Assembly: GCF_002086275.1 (NCBI RefSeq)
Contig: NZ_MVHT01000068.1
Location: 1-36,568, forward strand
Direction of reading: 5' to 3'
DNA: 36,568 bases
From: Mycobacterium intermedium
GTDB taxonomy: Bacteria; Actinomycetota; Actinomycetes; Mycobacteriales; Mycobacteriaceae
The position numbers and the translations under genes were made by a program. Below, in pieces: positions 1 to 7,942 of this stretch. How positions within the stretch are numbered: the stretch's first letter is position 1; every line of letters starts with the position of its first letter. A model generated the notes under the pieces. The model did no database searches and was not told where the DNA came from. It saw only the letters and a program-made list of their open reading frames with translations.

Positions 1-2
1 GG

Positions 3-5
3 TAG
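3..5 (+). other. In-frame amber codon (TAG) in the PGRS reading frame
   Basis: The frame that encodes the PGRS protein has TAG at 3-5, followed by CTG GTG GGC GAC GGC. The same repeat block elsewhere in the protein begins with Trp (residues WLYGNGG, WFGNGG). A single TGG to TAG change explains the stop. Only two bases upstream are visible, so continuity of the frame beyond this point cannot be tested here. Confidence 0.6.
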
Positions 6-8
6 CTG

Positions 9-3000
9 GTGGGCGACGGCGGCACGGGTGGGGCCGGTGGGACTGGCGGCGCCAACTCGAGTGGTGGTCCCGGCCTGACCGGGGGCAACGGCGGAACCGG
101 CGGCGCCGGTGGGGCGGCAGGCTTCCTGGTGGGCAGCGGAGGCGCCGGTGGCGCGGGTGGAGCCGGCGGGGTCAATAGCGGCACCGGCGGCGCCGGCAAC
201 GGCGGTGCCGGTGGCGTCGGCGCCGCAGCAGGTTGGTTGTACGGCAACGGCGGGGCCGGCGGGGCCGGGGGCGACGGAGGGCAGAACAGTGCCTCCGGTG
301 TCGCGGGATCCGCGGGCCATGGCGCTGCTGGCGGCAACGCCGGACTGATCGGTGCAGGTGGTCACGGTGGAGCTGGCGGCGACGGCGGCAACCAAACCGG
401 CGGTCAAGGCAGCGGCGGCGCGGGCGGAAACGGAGGGTCCGGCGGTGCCGGCGGGTTGCTGGCCGGCAACGGTGGCAACGGCGCCGGTGGCGGTGCCGGT
501 GGAAGTAACGAGGGTGGCGGCACCAACCACACCGGTGGTGCGGCCGGTCACGGCGGAGCGGGTGGCAGTGCTCGAGGCCTGCTCGGCGCGGGAGGCCAGG
601 GCGGTGCCGGCGGGACCGGCGGGAACACGGTGGGACGGGAGACCGGAGCCGTCGGCGGAGCTGGGGGCAACGGCGGAGCCGGCGGCAACGCCGGATCGCT
701 CTACGGCGACGCGGGCGCCGGCGGGCGCGGCGGCGACGGCGGAAGCAACACCGCAGCGGCCGGCGGCACCGTCCACAACGGCAATAGCGGCGGGCCCGGC
801 GGGGCTGGTGGGGCCGGCGGCAGCGGCGGCAACGCGGGCTGGTTCGGCAATGGCGGCCACGCCGGCGACGGCGGCAACGGCGGCAGCGGCGGCGGCGCTC
901 AAATCGGTACCGACGGCACGGCGACGGCCCAAGGCGGCACCGGAGGTACCGGCGGCGCCGGTGGCGACGGCGGTGCTGGCGGCCAGGGCGGCCGCAGTGG
1001 GCTGCTGGTCGGCAACGGAGGCAACGCCGGCAACGCCGGCAGCGGCGGCAGCGGCGGTGCCGGCGGCAAAGGCGGCAACGACGGCGGGGCCGGCTTCGGC
1101 AATCCCGGCACCGGCGGGACCGGTGGGGCCGGTGGGACCGGCGGCACCGGAGCCAACGGCGCGCTGCTGCTCGGCAAGGGCGGCAGTGGCGGCGCCGCCG
1201 GAAATGGCGGCAGCGGTGGAATCGGCGGCACCGGATTCAACGCCACCGGCAATGGCAACACCGGCGGCACCGGCGGCACCGGCGGTCAAGGCGGCACCGC
1301 AGGCACCGCCGGCGCAGCGGGCACCGGCACGCTCGGCTCGGGAATCGCAGGCAGTTCAGGAACCGGAGGTACCGGGGGAACCGGTGGTACCGGCGGCAAC
1401 GGATCCCAAGGTGCCGCGGCCCCCGACAACACCCAGACCGGTGGCGTCGGCGGCGTGGGCGGGACCGGCGGCCAGGGCGGTCAGGGCGGCTCCGGCAACG
1501 GCGGCACCAACGGGTCCGGCGGGATCGGCGGCACCGGCGGCGTTGGTGGCCAGGGCGGCAACGGCCGTGCCGACTCGGGCGCTAACGACGCAACCGCAGG
1601 TGGCACGGGTGGTCAGGGCGGCACGGCAGGTGCTGGCGGGGCGGCCGGCACCGGAGGCAGCGGGGGCAGCGTGGGCGCCCCGGGCACCGGCGGCAAAGGC
1701 GGCAAGGGCGGTACCGGTGGCGCCGGTGCCCAGGGTGCCGCAGCCCCAGACAGCACCCAGACCGGCGGCGTCGGCGGCAGCGGGGCGGCTGGAGGCAAGG
1801 GCGGACAAGGGGGCAACTCCGGTATCGGCGGCACCAACGGCTCGGGCGGGACCGGCGGCACCGGAGGCGCCGGTGGCACGGGCGGCACCGGCTGGGCCTC
1901 CGACGGCGTCGCCCCCGCCACGGCGGGCGGCGTCGGCGGTACGGGCGGCTCCGCCGGCGAGGGTGGGCTGGCCGGCGCAGTCGGAACGGGCGGTTCCGTC
2001 GGCGCCGTCGGCAAGGGCGGCACCGGCGGAACCGGCGGCACCGGCGGAGCCGGCCACCAGGGCGACAACGGCAGCGGCGACGGGGGCAACGGCGGGAACG
2101 GCACCACCGGCGGCGCCGGCGGCCAAGGCGGCGCGGGCGGCGCGGGCATCGGCGGCGTCGGCGGGGGCAACGGCGGCCAAGGCGGAACCGGCGGCGCCGG
2201 CGGTAATGGTGGTGATGGCGCTGCCGCAGTCGCGAACAACAACGGCGGAAACGGCGGCCATGGCGGTAGTGGTGGAGCTGGTGGAGCCGGTGGCACCGCG
2301 ACCGACGGCGGCACTGCCGGCGTGGGCGGAACCGGCGGAAAGGGCGGCGCCGGCGGCACCGGCGGCGCCACCACTATCGACCCGGTTCCTGGACAGAAGC
2401 TTGCCGGGCAGGGTGGCGACGGCGGCCGGGGCGGCGTGGGCGGTGTCGGCGGGGACGTCATCGGCGGCACCGGAACCAACGGCACGGGCGGCAAGGGCGG
2501 CGCAGGTGGCACCGGCGGAGGCGGCGGCGATTCCCTCGGCTCCTACGACAACCTTTACGGCGGCGGTGGTGGCGGCGGCGGGGCCGGAGGCACAGGCGGC
2601 GACGTCGGCACGGGCGGCACCGGCGGGACCGGTGGCCAGGGCGGCACTGGCGGCACCGGCGGCAAGGGCGGGCGCGCGCACAATGGCAACCCGCCCTCAA
2701 GCGAGGGATTCGGCGGCGTCGGCGGTGGCGGCGGTACTGGTGCGGCCGCCACTGGCGGCATCGGCGGATCGGGCGGGGCCGGCGGTGGCGGCGGAGGCGG
2801 CGCCTTCGCCACTAGCACCAGCGGCAGTAAGGGTGTCAGTGTCGGTGGCGGCGGCGGAGGCGGCGGTGGTGGCGGCTCTTCGTCCAGCACCGCAGGAAGC
2901 GGGGGCGCAGGCGGCAACACCCTCGCCACGGTGGGGTCCGGTTCCACTGCCGCTACCGGCGGCGCGGGTGCGGCCGGCGGGAACAACGGCATCGGCGGTG

Positions 3001-3212
3001 GTGGGGGTGGCGGCAGCATCGCCAACACCGCTGACGGCAGCGGCAACGGCGTCGCCGGCACCACCGGTGCGCTCGGCGGCGCAGGCGGCGACGGCGCAAA
3101 CAACGACACCTTCGGCAACGACGGTGGCGACGGAGGCGGCGTCGGCATCGGCGGTACCGGCGGCAGCGGTGTGAACGGCGTCAACGACGGCCGGAACGGA
3201 ATGACGGTCTGA
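9..3212 (+). CDS. PE_PGRS family protein, 3' portion (PGRS domain only)
   Basis: About 1,067 residues, almost entirely Gly-Gly-X repeats with Ala, Asn and Thr in the X positions, which is the PGRS domain of mycobacterial PE_PGRS proteins. These are cell-envelope or secreted proteins exported by ESX systems through an N-terminal PE domain. No PE domain is visible: the frame is open from a GTG at 9, and an in-frame TAG lies at 3-5. The residues after the TAG (L-V-G-D-G-G) fit the recurring W-L-x-G-N/D-G-G block seen inside this same protein, so the TAG probably sits where a TGG Trp codon belongs and the gene continues upstream of the window. It is therefore either an interrupted gene or a sequencing error. 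The C-terminus leaves the strict repeat and ends NGMTV. The gene converges on htdY, with a long hairpin between them. Family assignment is secure; gene integrity is unresolved. Confidence 0.8.
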   Translation: MGDGGTGGAGGTGGANSSGGPGLTGGNGGTGGAGGAAGFLVGSGGAGGAGGAGGVNSGTGGAGNGGAGGVGAAAGWLYGNGGAGGAGGDGGQNSASGVAGSAGHGAAGGNAGLIGAGGHGGAGGDGGNQTGGQGSGGAGGNGGSGGAGGLLAGNGGNGAGGGAGGSNEGGGTNHTGGAAGHGGAGGSARGLLGAGGQGGAGGTGGNTVGRETGAVGGAGGNGGAGGNAGSLYGDAGAGGRGGDGGSNTAAAGGTVHNGNSGGPGGAGGAGGSGGNAGWFGNGGHAGDGGNGGSGGGAQIGTDGTATAQGGTGGTGGAGGDGGAGGQGGRSGLLVGNGGNAGNAGSGGSGGAGGKGGNDGGAGFGNPGTGGTGGAGGTGGTGANGALLLGKGGSGGAAGNGGSGGIGGTGFNATGNGNTGGTGGTGGQGGTAGTAGAAGTGTLGSGIAGSSGTGGTGGTGGTGGNGSQGAAAPDNTQTGGVGGVGGTGGQGGQGGSGNGGTNGSGGIGGTGGVGGQGGNGRADSGANDATAGGTGGQGGTAGAGGAAGTGGSGGSVGAPGTGGKGGKGGTGGAGAQGAAAPDSTQTGGVGGSGAAGGKGGQGGNSGIGGTNGSGGTGGTGGAGGTGGTGWASDGVAPATAGGVGGTGGSAGEGGLAGAVGTGGSVGAVGKGGTGGTGGTGGAGHQGDNGSGDGGNGGNGTTGGAGGQGGAGGAGIGGVGGGNGGQGGTGGAGGNGGDGAAAVANNNGGNGGHGGSGGAGGAGGTATDGGTAGVGGTGGKGGAGGTGGATTIDPVPGQKLAGQGGDGGRGGVGGVGGDVIGGTGTNGTGGKGGAGGTGGGGGDSLGSYDNLYGGGGGGGGAGGTGGDVGTGGTGGTGGQGGTGGTGGKGGRAHNGNPPSSEGFGGVGGGGGTGAAATGGIGGSGGAGGGGGGGAFATSTSGSKGVSVGGGGGGGGGGGSSSSTAGSGGAGGNTLATVGSGSTAATGGAGAAGGNNGIGGGGGGGSIANTADGSGNGVAGTTGALGGAGGDGANNDTFGNDGGDGGGVGIGGTGGSGVNGVNDGRNGMTV
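1411..2058 (+). repeat. Tandem duplication inside the PGRS gene, period 324 bp
   Basis: A distinctive non-glycine block (QGAAAPD, then N/S, then TQTGGVGG) occurs twice, with DNA starting at 1411 and 1735, exactly 324 bp (108 codons) apart. Both copies are followed at matching distance by a GGTNGSGG block and a degenerate Asp/Ala/Thr-rich island. A third, weaker start (HQGDNGSGDGG) follows near 2066. In-frame unequal crossover within a PGRS domain is the simplest explanation. Confidence 0.7.
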
Positions 3213-3222
3213 TTCACTCCGC

Positions 3223-3280
3223 CGAGCAGACGCAAAATCCCCCGAAATGGCCGCTTTTCGGGAGATTTTGCGTCTGCTCG
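3223..3280. terminator. Long hairpin between convergent genes
   Basis: A perfect 17-bp inverted repeat (3223-3239 and 3264-3280) is continued inward, after one mismatch, by seven more pairs (3241-3247 and 3256-3262), leaving an 8-nt loop at 3248-3255. It lies between the convergent stops of the PGRS gene and htdY, where a bidirectional terminator is expected. There is no U-tract, as is usual in mycobacteria. The arm looks like a motif that recurs between mycobacterial genes, but I cannot count copies here. Confidence 0.65.
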
Positions 3281-3295
3281 CGGGGCCGAGCCGGG

Positions 3296-4168
3296 CTAGC
3301 TCGCCTCGTACTCCACTTCACCGTCGTCTAGCACCACGCGGGCCTCCTGGCCTTGTGCGCCAGACGCTTCGGTGCGGAACACGGCCTTGCCCGGCTCAGT
3401 CCGCCAGATCAGGGTGCTCAGCGTCTCGCCGGGAAACACCGGCTTGGTGAACCGGGCCGCGATCGAGGTGATCTTGGCGGCCTGGCCGCCGCCGAGCTCG
3501 GCGACCAAGGCACGACCCGAGACGCCGTAGGTGCACAGCCCGTGCAGGATCGGCGTGGGGAACCCGGCCAGCTCCTTGGCGAACCACGGGTCGCTGTGCA
3601 GCGGGTTCCGGTCACCGGAAAGCCGATAGATCAGCGCTTGGTCCTCACGGGTTGGCAGATCGATGCGCGCGTCGGGCTCGCGGTCCGGAAACTCCGGCGC
3701 CCCCGGTCGTTCACCCTTCTCTCCCCCGAAACCGCCCTCGCCCCGCAACACCAGCGTCGTGATCGTTTCGGCGATCAGCTCGCCCGAGTCCGGATCGGTC
3801 CCGCGACCGTGCAGCACCACGATCGCGTTCTTGCCCTCGCCCTTGTCCTGGAGGTCGGCAACCTCGGACACCACCGAGAGCTTGCCCGCCGGCGGCAACG
3901 GCGCGTGCAACCGGACGGTTTGCGAGCCGTGCAGCAGCAGTGCCCAATTGAAGCTGCCGATCTTGCCGGCCGCCCCGAACGCCGGGCAGCAGATCACCGC
4001 GTAGGTCGGCAGCACCTGCTGCGGAATCCCGTGACTGTTCTCGGTGGTGAAAGCTAGGTCGTCAACCCCGGCGCCGACACCCAGCGCGTAAAGCAGCGTG
4101 TCCCGGTCGGTCCACTCGAACAGCATCGGCTCGGTTACCGCACCGATGGCGCTCGGGTCAATCGCCAT
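3296..4168 (-). CDS. htdY: MaoC-like (R)-specific 3-hydroxyacyl-thioester dehydratase HtdY
   Basis: This 290-residue protein is a two-hot-dog MaoC/hydratase-2 enzyme that interconverts (R)-3-hydroxyacyl and trans-2-enoyl thioesters in fatty acid metabolism. The hydratase-2 signature lies at roughly residues 180-215: YRLSGDRNPLHSDP with the catalytic Asp and His, then AGF..PILHG. The N-terminal half (FEWTDRDTLLYALGVGAG...TYAVI) is the degenerate first hot-dog domain typical of this family. The start is the ATG at 4168, preceded on the minus strand by AGGAGA. Length and order next to lpqD and acrA1 match M. tuberculosis Rv3389c. It is divergent from lpqD across about 95 bp. The physiological substrate cannot be read from sequence; a role in long-chain acyl or mycolate precursors is inference from family and neighbours. 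Confidence 0.92.
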   Translation of the reverse strand: MAIDPSAIGAVTEPMLFEWTDRDTLLYALGVGAGVDDLAFTTENSHGIPQQVLPTYAVICCPAFGAAGKIGSFNWALLLHGSQTVRLHAPLPPAGKLSVVSEVADLQDKGEGKNAIVVLHGRGTDPDSGELIAETITTLVLRGEGGFGGEKGERPGAPEFPDREPDARIDLPTREDQALIYRLSGDRNPLHSDPWFAKELAGFPTPILHGLCTYGVSGRALVAELGGGQAAKITSIAARFTKPVFPGETLSTLIWRTEPGKAVFRTEASGAQGQEARVVLDDGEVEYEAS

Positions 4169-4263
4169 GCAAGTCTCCTCTCGATTCCAAAATCACGCTT
4201 TTTTCCCACCCAACCATCGCAAACTCTTCCCACAGGCGGTGTCGGCAGGGCAGGCTATGCGCC

Positions 4264-4968
4264 ATGGCGAAGCGCACCCTGATCTGGAAGACGGCCGTTG
4301 TGCTGGCCGCGACACTAATCGTCGGCGCCTGCGGCAGCGGGAGCCCGCAGGCACGCAGCATCACCGTGACATTCATTCGCAACGCCCAGTCCCAGGCCAA
4401 CGCCGACGGGATCATCGACACCGCCGTACCCGGCCCCAGCCTCACGCAGGAAGGCAAGGAACAGGCCCAGCAGCTCGCCCATCAGATCAAACGCAACGAT
4501 TTCGACGCCATCTACACCTCCCCCGCTGCCGCCGACCAGCAGACCGCAGCGCCCCTGGCCAGTGAGACCGGTAGGCAAGCCCAGATCCTCGACGGTCTGA
4601 AGCCGATCAATGCCGGTTGGTTCAACGGCAGGCCGGAGTCGACGGCCAGCACAACGTACATGCTCGCACCGGCATCGTGGGTCGACGGCGACGTCGAAAA
4701 CAGCGTCCCGGGGTCGATCAGCGGGACGAAGTTCAATTCCGAGTTCGCCTCCGCGATCCGACAGATCTACGACAGCGGCAAGAACAAGCCGGTCGTAGTC
4801 GCTCAGGGCACGGCGATCATGGTGTGGACGCTGATGAACGCCAGGAATCCCAAGGAAAGCCTGCTGACCAGCCACCCGCTGCCCAACATCGGCCGGGTCG
4901 TGATAACCGGCAGCCCGGCGACGGGCTGGACGCTGGTGGAATGGGACGGCGTCCGCAACTTCAGCTGA
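4264..4968 (+). CDS. lpqD: Lipoprotein LpqD, degenerate histidine-phosphatase fold
   Basis: A 234-residue lipoprotein. The signal peptide ends in a lipobox V-G-A-C with the lipidated Cys at 23, placing the protein on the outer face of the membrane. The mature part has the layout of the histidine phosphatase (phosphoglycerate mutase-like) family: a first strand followed by the phosphate-binding loop, then LTQEGKEQAQQLA and YTSPAAADQQTA. The catalytic R-H-G is R39-N40-A41 here, and the second catalytic His position (usually SHG) reads A-Q-G with Gln181. The phosphohistidine nucleophile and the second His are therefore both absent, and enzyme activity of the usual kind is unlikely. From memory, the H37Rv orthologue Rv3390 shares this degeneration. 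It sits 60 bp upstream of acrA1 on the same strand and may be co-transcribed with it. Confidence 0.9.
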   Translation: MAKRTLIWKTAVVLAATLIVGACGSGSPQARSITVTFIRNAQSQANADGIIDTAVPGPSLTQEGKEQAQQLAHQIKRNDFDAIYTSPAAADQQTAAPLASETGRQAQILDGLKPINAGWFNGRPESTASTTYMLAPASWVDGDVENSVPGSISGTKFNSEFASAIRQIYDSGKNKPVVVAQGTAIMVWTLMNARNPKESLLTSHPLPNIGRVVITGSPATGWTLVEWDGVRNFS

Positions 4969-5028
4969 GGCTCAGCTGAGTCGAATCTCACGGTTGACGG
5001 GCGCGGCCACGGCCCGCCACGATGAGGC

Positions 5029-7056
5029 ATGCGGTATGTCGTTACCGGCGGTACCGGGTTTATTGGTAGCCGCGTCGTATCCCGTCTGCTCGACGTCCAC
5101 CCCGATGCGCAGGTCTGGGTGCTGGCGCGCCGTCAGTCGCTGGGCCGCTTCGAGCGCCTCGCCTCTCGCAACCCCCACTGGGGCGAACGAGCGCGGCCAC
5201 TGGTCGGCGAGCTGCCCGACCTGCGGCTGACCGAGGAGACGCTGGCCGAGCTCGGTCAGATAGATCACGTGGTGCACTGCGCGGCGATCTATGACATCAC
5301 CGCCGGCGACGCCGCACAGCGGGCCGTCAACGTCGAGGGGACCCGCGCCGTCATCGAACTGGCGCAACGGCTCGGCGCCACCATGCACCACGTGTCGTCC
5401 ATTGCCGTCGCCGGTGACTTTGCCGGTGAATACACCGAGGCGGACTTCGACGTCGGCCAGCGACTGCCGAGCCCGTATCACCAGACGAAGTTCGAAGCCG
5501 AAGCCCTGGTGCGCTCGGCGGCCGGACTGCGGCACCGCATTTACCGTCCGGCGGTGGTGGTGGGCGATTCGAGAACCGGCGAGATGGACAAGATCGACGG
5601 CCCCTATTACTTTTTCGGCCTCCTGGCCAAGTTGGCGGTGTTGCCTTCGTTCACCCCGATGATGCTGCCGGACACCGGACGGACCAACATCGTTCCGGTC
5701 GACTACGTCGTCGACGCGCTGGTCGAGCTGATGCACACCGAGGGCCGCGACGGGCAGACCTTCCACCTGACCGCACCCAAGACGGTTGGCTTGCGGGGCA
5801 TTTACCGTGGGGTCGCGGCGGCGGCCGGTCTGCCGCCGTTGCGCGGGTCACTACCCCGATCGGTCGCCACACCGGTGCTGCAGGTGAGCGGTCGCGCAAA
5901 AGTGTTGCGCGCCATGGCAGCAACCCAGCTGGGAGTCCCTGCCGAGATTTTCGACGTCGTCGAACTGGCGCCGACCTTCAGGTCCGACGAGACGCGGAAG
6001 GCGTTGCACGGCAGCGGGATCGACGTCCCGGAGTTCGCGACGTACGCACCCAAGCTGTGGCGGTACTGGGCCGAGCACCTCGACCCCGATCGCGCCCGCC
6101 GCGACCACAAGGACGGACCACTGGTGGGCCGGCACGTCATCATCACCGGTGCATCCAGCGGTATCGGCCGTGCTTCGGCGATGGCCGTCGCGGAACGCGG
6201 GGCGACTGTGTTCGCTCTGGCCCGCAATGGCGAGGCGCTGGACGAACTGGTCGCCGAGATCCGCGCCAACGGCGGCGACGCGCACGCATTCACTTGTGAC
6301 GTAACCGATTCCGACTCGGTGGACCACACCATCAAGGACATCCTGGGCCGCTTCGACCACGTCGACTACCTGGTGAACAACGCCGGCCGGTCCATCCGGC
6401 GGTCCGTGATCAACTCCACCGACCGACTGCACGACTACGAACGGGTGATGGCCGTCAACTATTTCGGCGCGGTGCGCATGGTGCTGGCGTTGCTGCCGCA
6501 CTGGCGCGAACGCCGGTTCGGCCACGTTGTCAACGTCTCCAGCGCCGGAGTGCAGGCCCGCAACCCCAAGTACAGCGCCTATCTGCCCACCAAGGCGGCG
6601 CTCGACACGTTCTCCGAGGTTGTCGCCTCGGAGACGCTGTCGGATCACGTCACATTCACCAATATCCATATGCCGTTGGTCAAAACGCCCATGATCGTTC
6701 CGTCGCACCGGCTCAACCCGGTGCCCGCGATCAGCCCGGAACACGCGGCGGCGATGGTGGTACGCGGCCTGGTCGAGAAGCCGAGCCGGATCGATACCCC
6801 CATCGGCACCCTCGCCCAGGCCGGCAATTACTTCGCACCCAGGACGGCTCGGCGAATCCTGCACCAGCTGTATCTGGGTTACCCTGATTCCCCTGCGGCA
6901 CGGGGTATTTCGCGTCCGGACAACACTGAGAACCGTGGCCCGGCCCCCCGCCGGCCCAAGCGTCCGGCCCGCGCCGCCTCGAAAGCCTTGACCCGCGTGG
7001 GATTCCCCCGGCCGGTCAAGCGGCTGGTGCGGTTAGTGCCCGGCGTGTATTGGTAG
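5029..7056 (+). CDS. acrA1: Two-domain SDR multifunctional (fatty acyl) reductase AcrA1
   Basis: The 675-residue protein fuses two short-chain dehydrogenases. The N-terminal half is an extended SDR with nucleotide-binding TGGTGFIG at 6-13 and active-site Tyr150-x3-Lys154 (YHQTK); its layout resembles male-sterility-type fatty acyl-CoA reductases. The C-terminal half is a classical SDR with TGASSGIG from about 373, NNAG, VSSAG and Tyr518-x3-Lys522 (YLPTK). A basic Pro/Arg tail follows from about residue 620. Both active sites look intact. The enzyme probably reduces long-chain acyl thioesters to aldehyde or alcohol, or a beta-keto intermediate; the substrate is inferred from family and lipid neighbours. 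Its TAG stop at 7054-7056 directly abuts the convergent cmaA1 stop at 7057, with no spacer. The M. tuberculosis counterpart is Rv3391. Confidence 0.92.
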   Translation: MRYVVTGGTGFIGSRVVSRLLDVHPDAQVWVLARRQSLGRFERLASRNPHWGERARPLVGELPDLRLTEETLAELGQIDHVVHCAAIYDITAGDAAQRAVNVEGTRAVIELAQRLGATMHHVSSIAVAGDFAGEYTEADFDVGQRLPSPYHQTKFEAEALVRSAAGLRHRIYRPAVVVGDSRTGEMDKIDGPYYFFGLLAKLAVLPSFTPMMLPDTGRTNIVPVDYVVDALVELMHTEGRDGQTFHLTAPKTVGLRGIYRGVAAAAGLPPLRGSLPRSVATPVLQVSGRAKVLRAMAATQLGVPAEIFDVVELAPTFRSDETRKALHGSGIDVPEFATYAPKLWRYWAEHLDPDRARRDHKDGPLVGRHVIITGASSGIGRASAMAVAERGATVFALARNGEALDELVAEIRANGGDAHAFTCDVTDSDSVDHTIKDILGRFDHVDYLVNNAGRSIRRSVINSTDRLHDYERVMAVNYFGAVRMVLALLPHWRERRFGHVVNVSSAGVQARNPKYSAYLPTKAALDTFSEVVASETLSDHVTFTNIHMPLVKTPMIVPSHRLNPVPAISPEHAAAMVVRGLVEKPSRIDTPIGTLAQAGNYFAPRTARRILHQLYLGYPDSPAARGISRPDNTENRGPAPRRPKRPARAASKALTRVGFPRPVKRLVRLVPGVYW

Positions 7057-7920
7057 TCACTTCGCGCAGGTGAACTGGTTGACGTCGATGTAGCCCATGC
7101 GGAACATCTGAGCGCAGCCGGTCAGGTATTTGATGTAGCGCTCGTAAACTTCCTCCGATTGCAGTGCGATCGCTTGGTCCTGGTGGGCTTCCAGCGCCGC
7201 AGACCAGATGTCGAGCGTTTTCGCGTAGTGCGGCTGCAACGACTGAACGCGGGTCACGTTGAAGCCGTTGGCCGTGGCCCGCTCCTGCACCATCGGGATC
7301 GACGGCAGCCGCCCGCCCGGGAAGATCTCGGTCACGATGAATTTGACGAATCGGGCGAATTCGAAAGTCAGCGGCAGACCGCGTTCCTTCATTTCCAACG
7401 GGTGCAGCCCGGTGATGGTGTGCAGCAACATGATTCCGTCATCGGGCAGCAAGCGGTACGCCAGGGTGAAGAACGCGTCGTAGCGTTCGTGCCCGAAATG
7501 CTCGAACGCTCCAATGCTGACGATCCGGTCGACAGGTTCGTCAAATTGTTCCCAGCCGTTGAGCAGCACCCGCCTGGTCCGCGAGGTGTCCATCGCGTCG
7601 AACTGCGTCTGTACGTGGGCCGCTTGGTTCTTGCTGAGCGTCAGGCCGACGACGTTGACGTCGTACTTGTCGACGGCACGGCGCATCGTGGCGCCCCAAC
7701 CGCAGCCGACATCGAGCAGCGTCATGCCCGGCTGCAACCCGAGCTTGCCCAGCGCCAGATCAACCTTGGCGAGTTGCGCCTCCTCCAGCGTCATGTCGTC
7801 GCGCTCGAAGTAGGCGCAGCTGTAGGTCCGGGTGGGGTCGAGGAACAGTCGGAAGAAGTCGTCCGACAGGTCGTAGTGCGCCTGGATGTCGTCGAAGTGC
7901 GGCGTGAGATCGTCGGCCAT
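7057..7920 (-). CDS. cmaA1: Cyclopropane mycolic acid synthase CmaA1
   Basis: A 287-residue S-adenosylmethionine-dependent methyltransferase of the mycolic acid family. It transfers a methylene group to a double bond of the meromycolate chain on AcpM. Visible features are the SAM-binding VGCGWGA at 71-77, the substrate-side YDLSDDFF near 16-23, GAFEHFGHERYD, and FPGGRLPS. The C-terminal GYIDVNQFTC is close to H37Rv CmaA1. The frame stays open upstream to 8139, but the ATG at 7920 (MADDLTPHF) matches known family starts, and the extra codons would run through iunH. No Shine-Dalgarno is visible. A TACGCT hexamer (7927-7932, minus strand) lies 6 nt before the ATG, which suggests a leaderless transcript. 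The stop abuts that of acrA1. CmaA1 and its paralogues are hard to separate by eye; synteny supports CmaA1. Confidence 0.93.
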   Translation of the reverse strand: MADDLTPHFDDIQAHYDLSDDFFRLFLDPTRTYSCAYFERDDMTLEEAQLAKVDLALGKLGLQPGMTLLDVGCGWGATMRRAVDKYDVNVVGLTLSKNQAAHVQTQFDAMDTSRTRRVLLNGWEQFDEPVDRIVSIGAFEHFGHERYDAFFTLAYRLLPDDGIMLLHTITGLHPLEMKERGLPLTFEFARFVKFIVTEIFPGGRLPSIPMVQERATANGFNVTRVQSLQPHYAKTLDIWSAALEAHQDQAIALQSEEVYERYIKYLTGCAQMFRMGYIDVNQFTCAK

Positions 7921-7926
7921 CGTGAC

Positions 7927-7932
7927 AGCGTA
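7927..7932 (-). promoter_or_regulatory. Candidate -10 element for leaderless cmaA1
   Basis: The minus strand reads TACGCT (TANNNT) with six bases before the cmaA1 ATG, the geometry of mycobacterial leaderless genes. The 22-bp gap to iunH leaves no room for a ribosome-binding site for either gene. Confidence 0.45.
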
Positions 7933-7942
7933 ATCCCGTATC

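Noticed and set aside
352..3174. Long Ala/Pro/Arg-rich reading frame of about 940 codons overlapping the PGRS gene in another frame, plus Pro-rich and Ala-rich antisense frames at 899-1279, 1356-2681, 1613-2512 and 2555-3235
   Set aside because: They are by-products of the GGC/GGN codon repeat: other frames of GGCGGN give Ala, Arg or Pro strings without stops. No ribosome-binding site or domain supports them.
1..3212. CRISPR-like or satellite repeat array
   Set aside because: The repetition is at codon level (Gly-Gly-X), without constant repeats and unique spacers.
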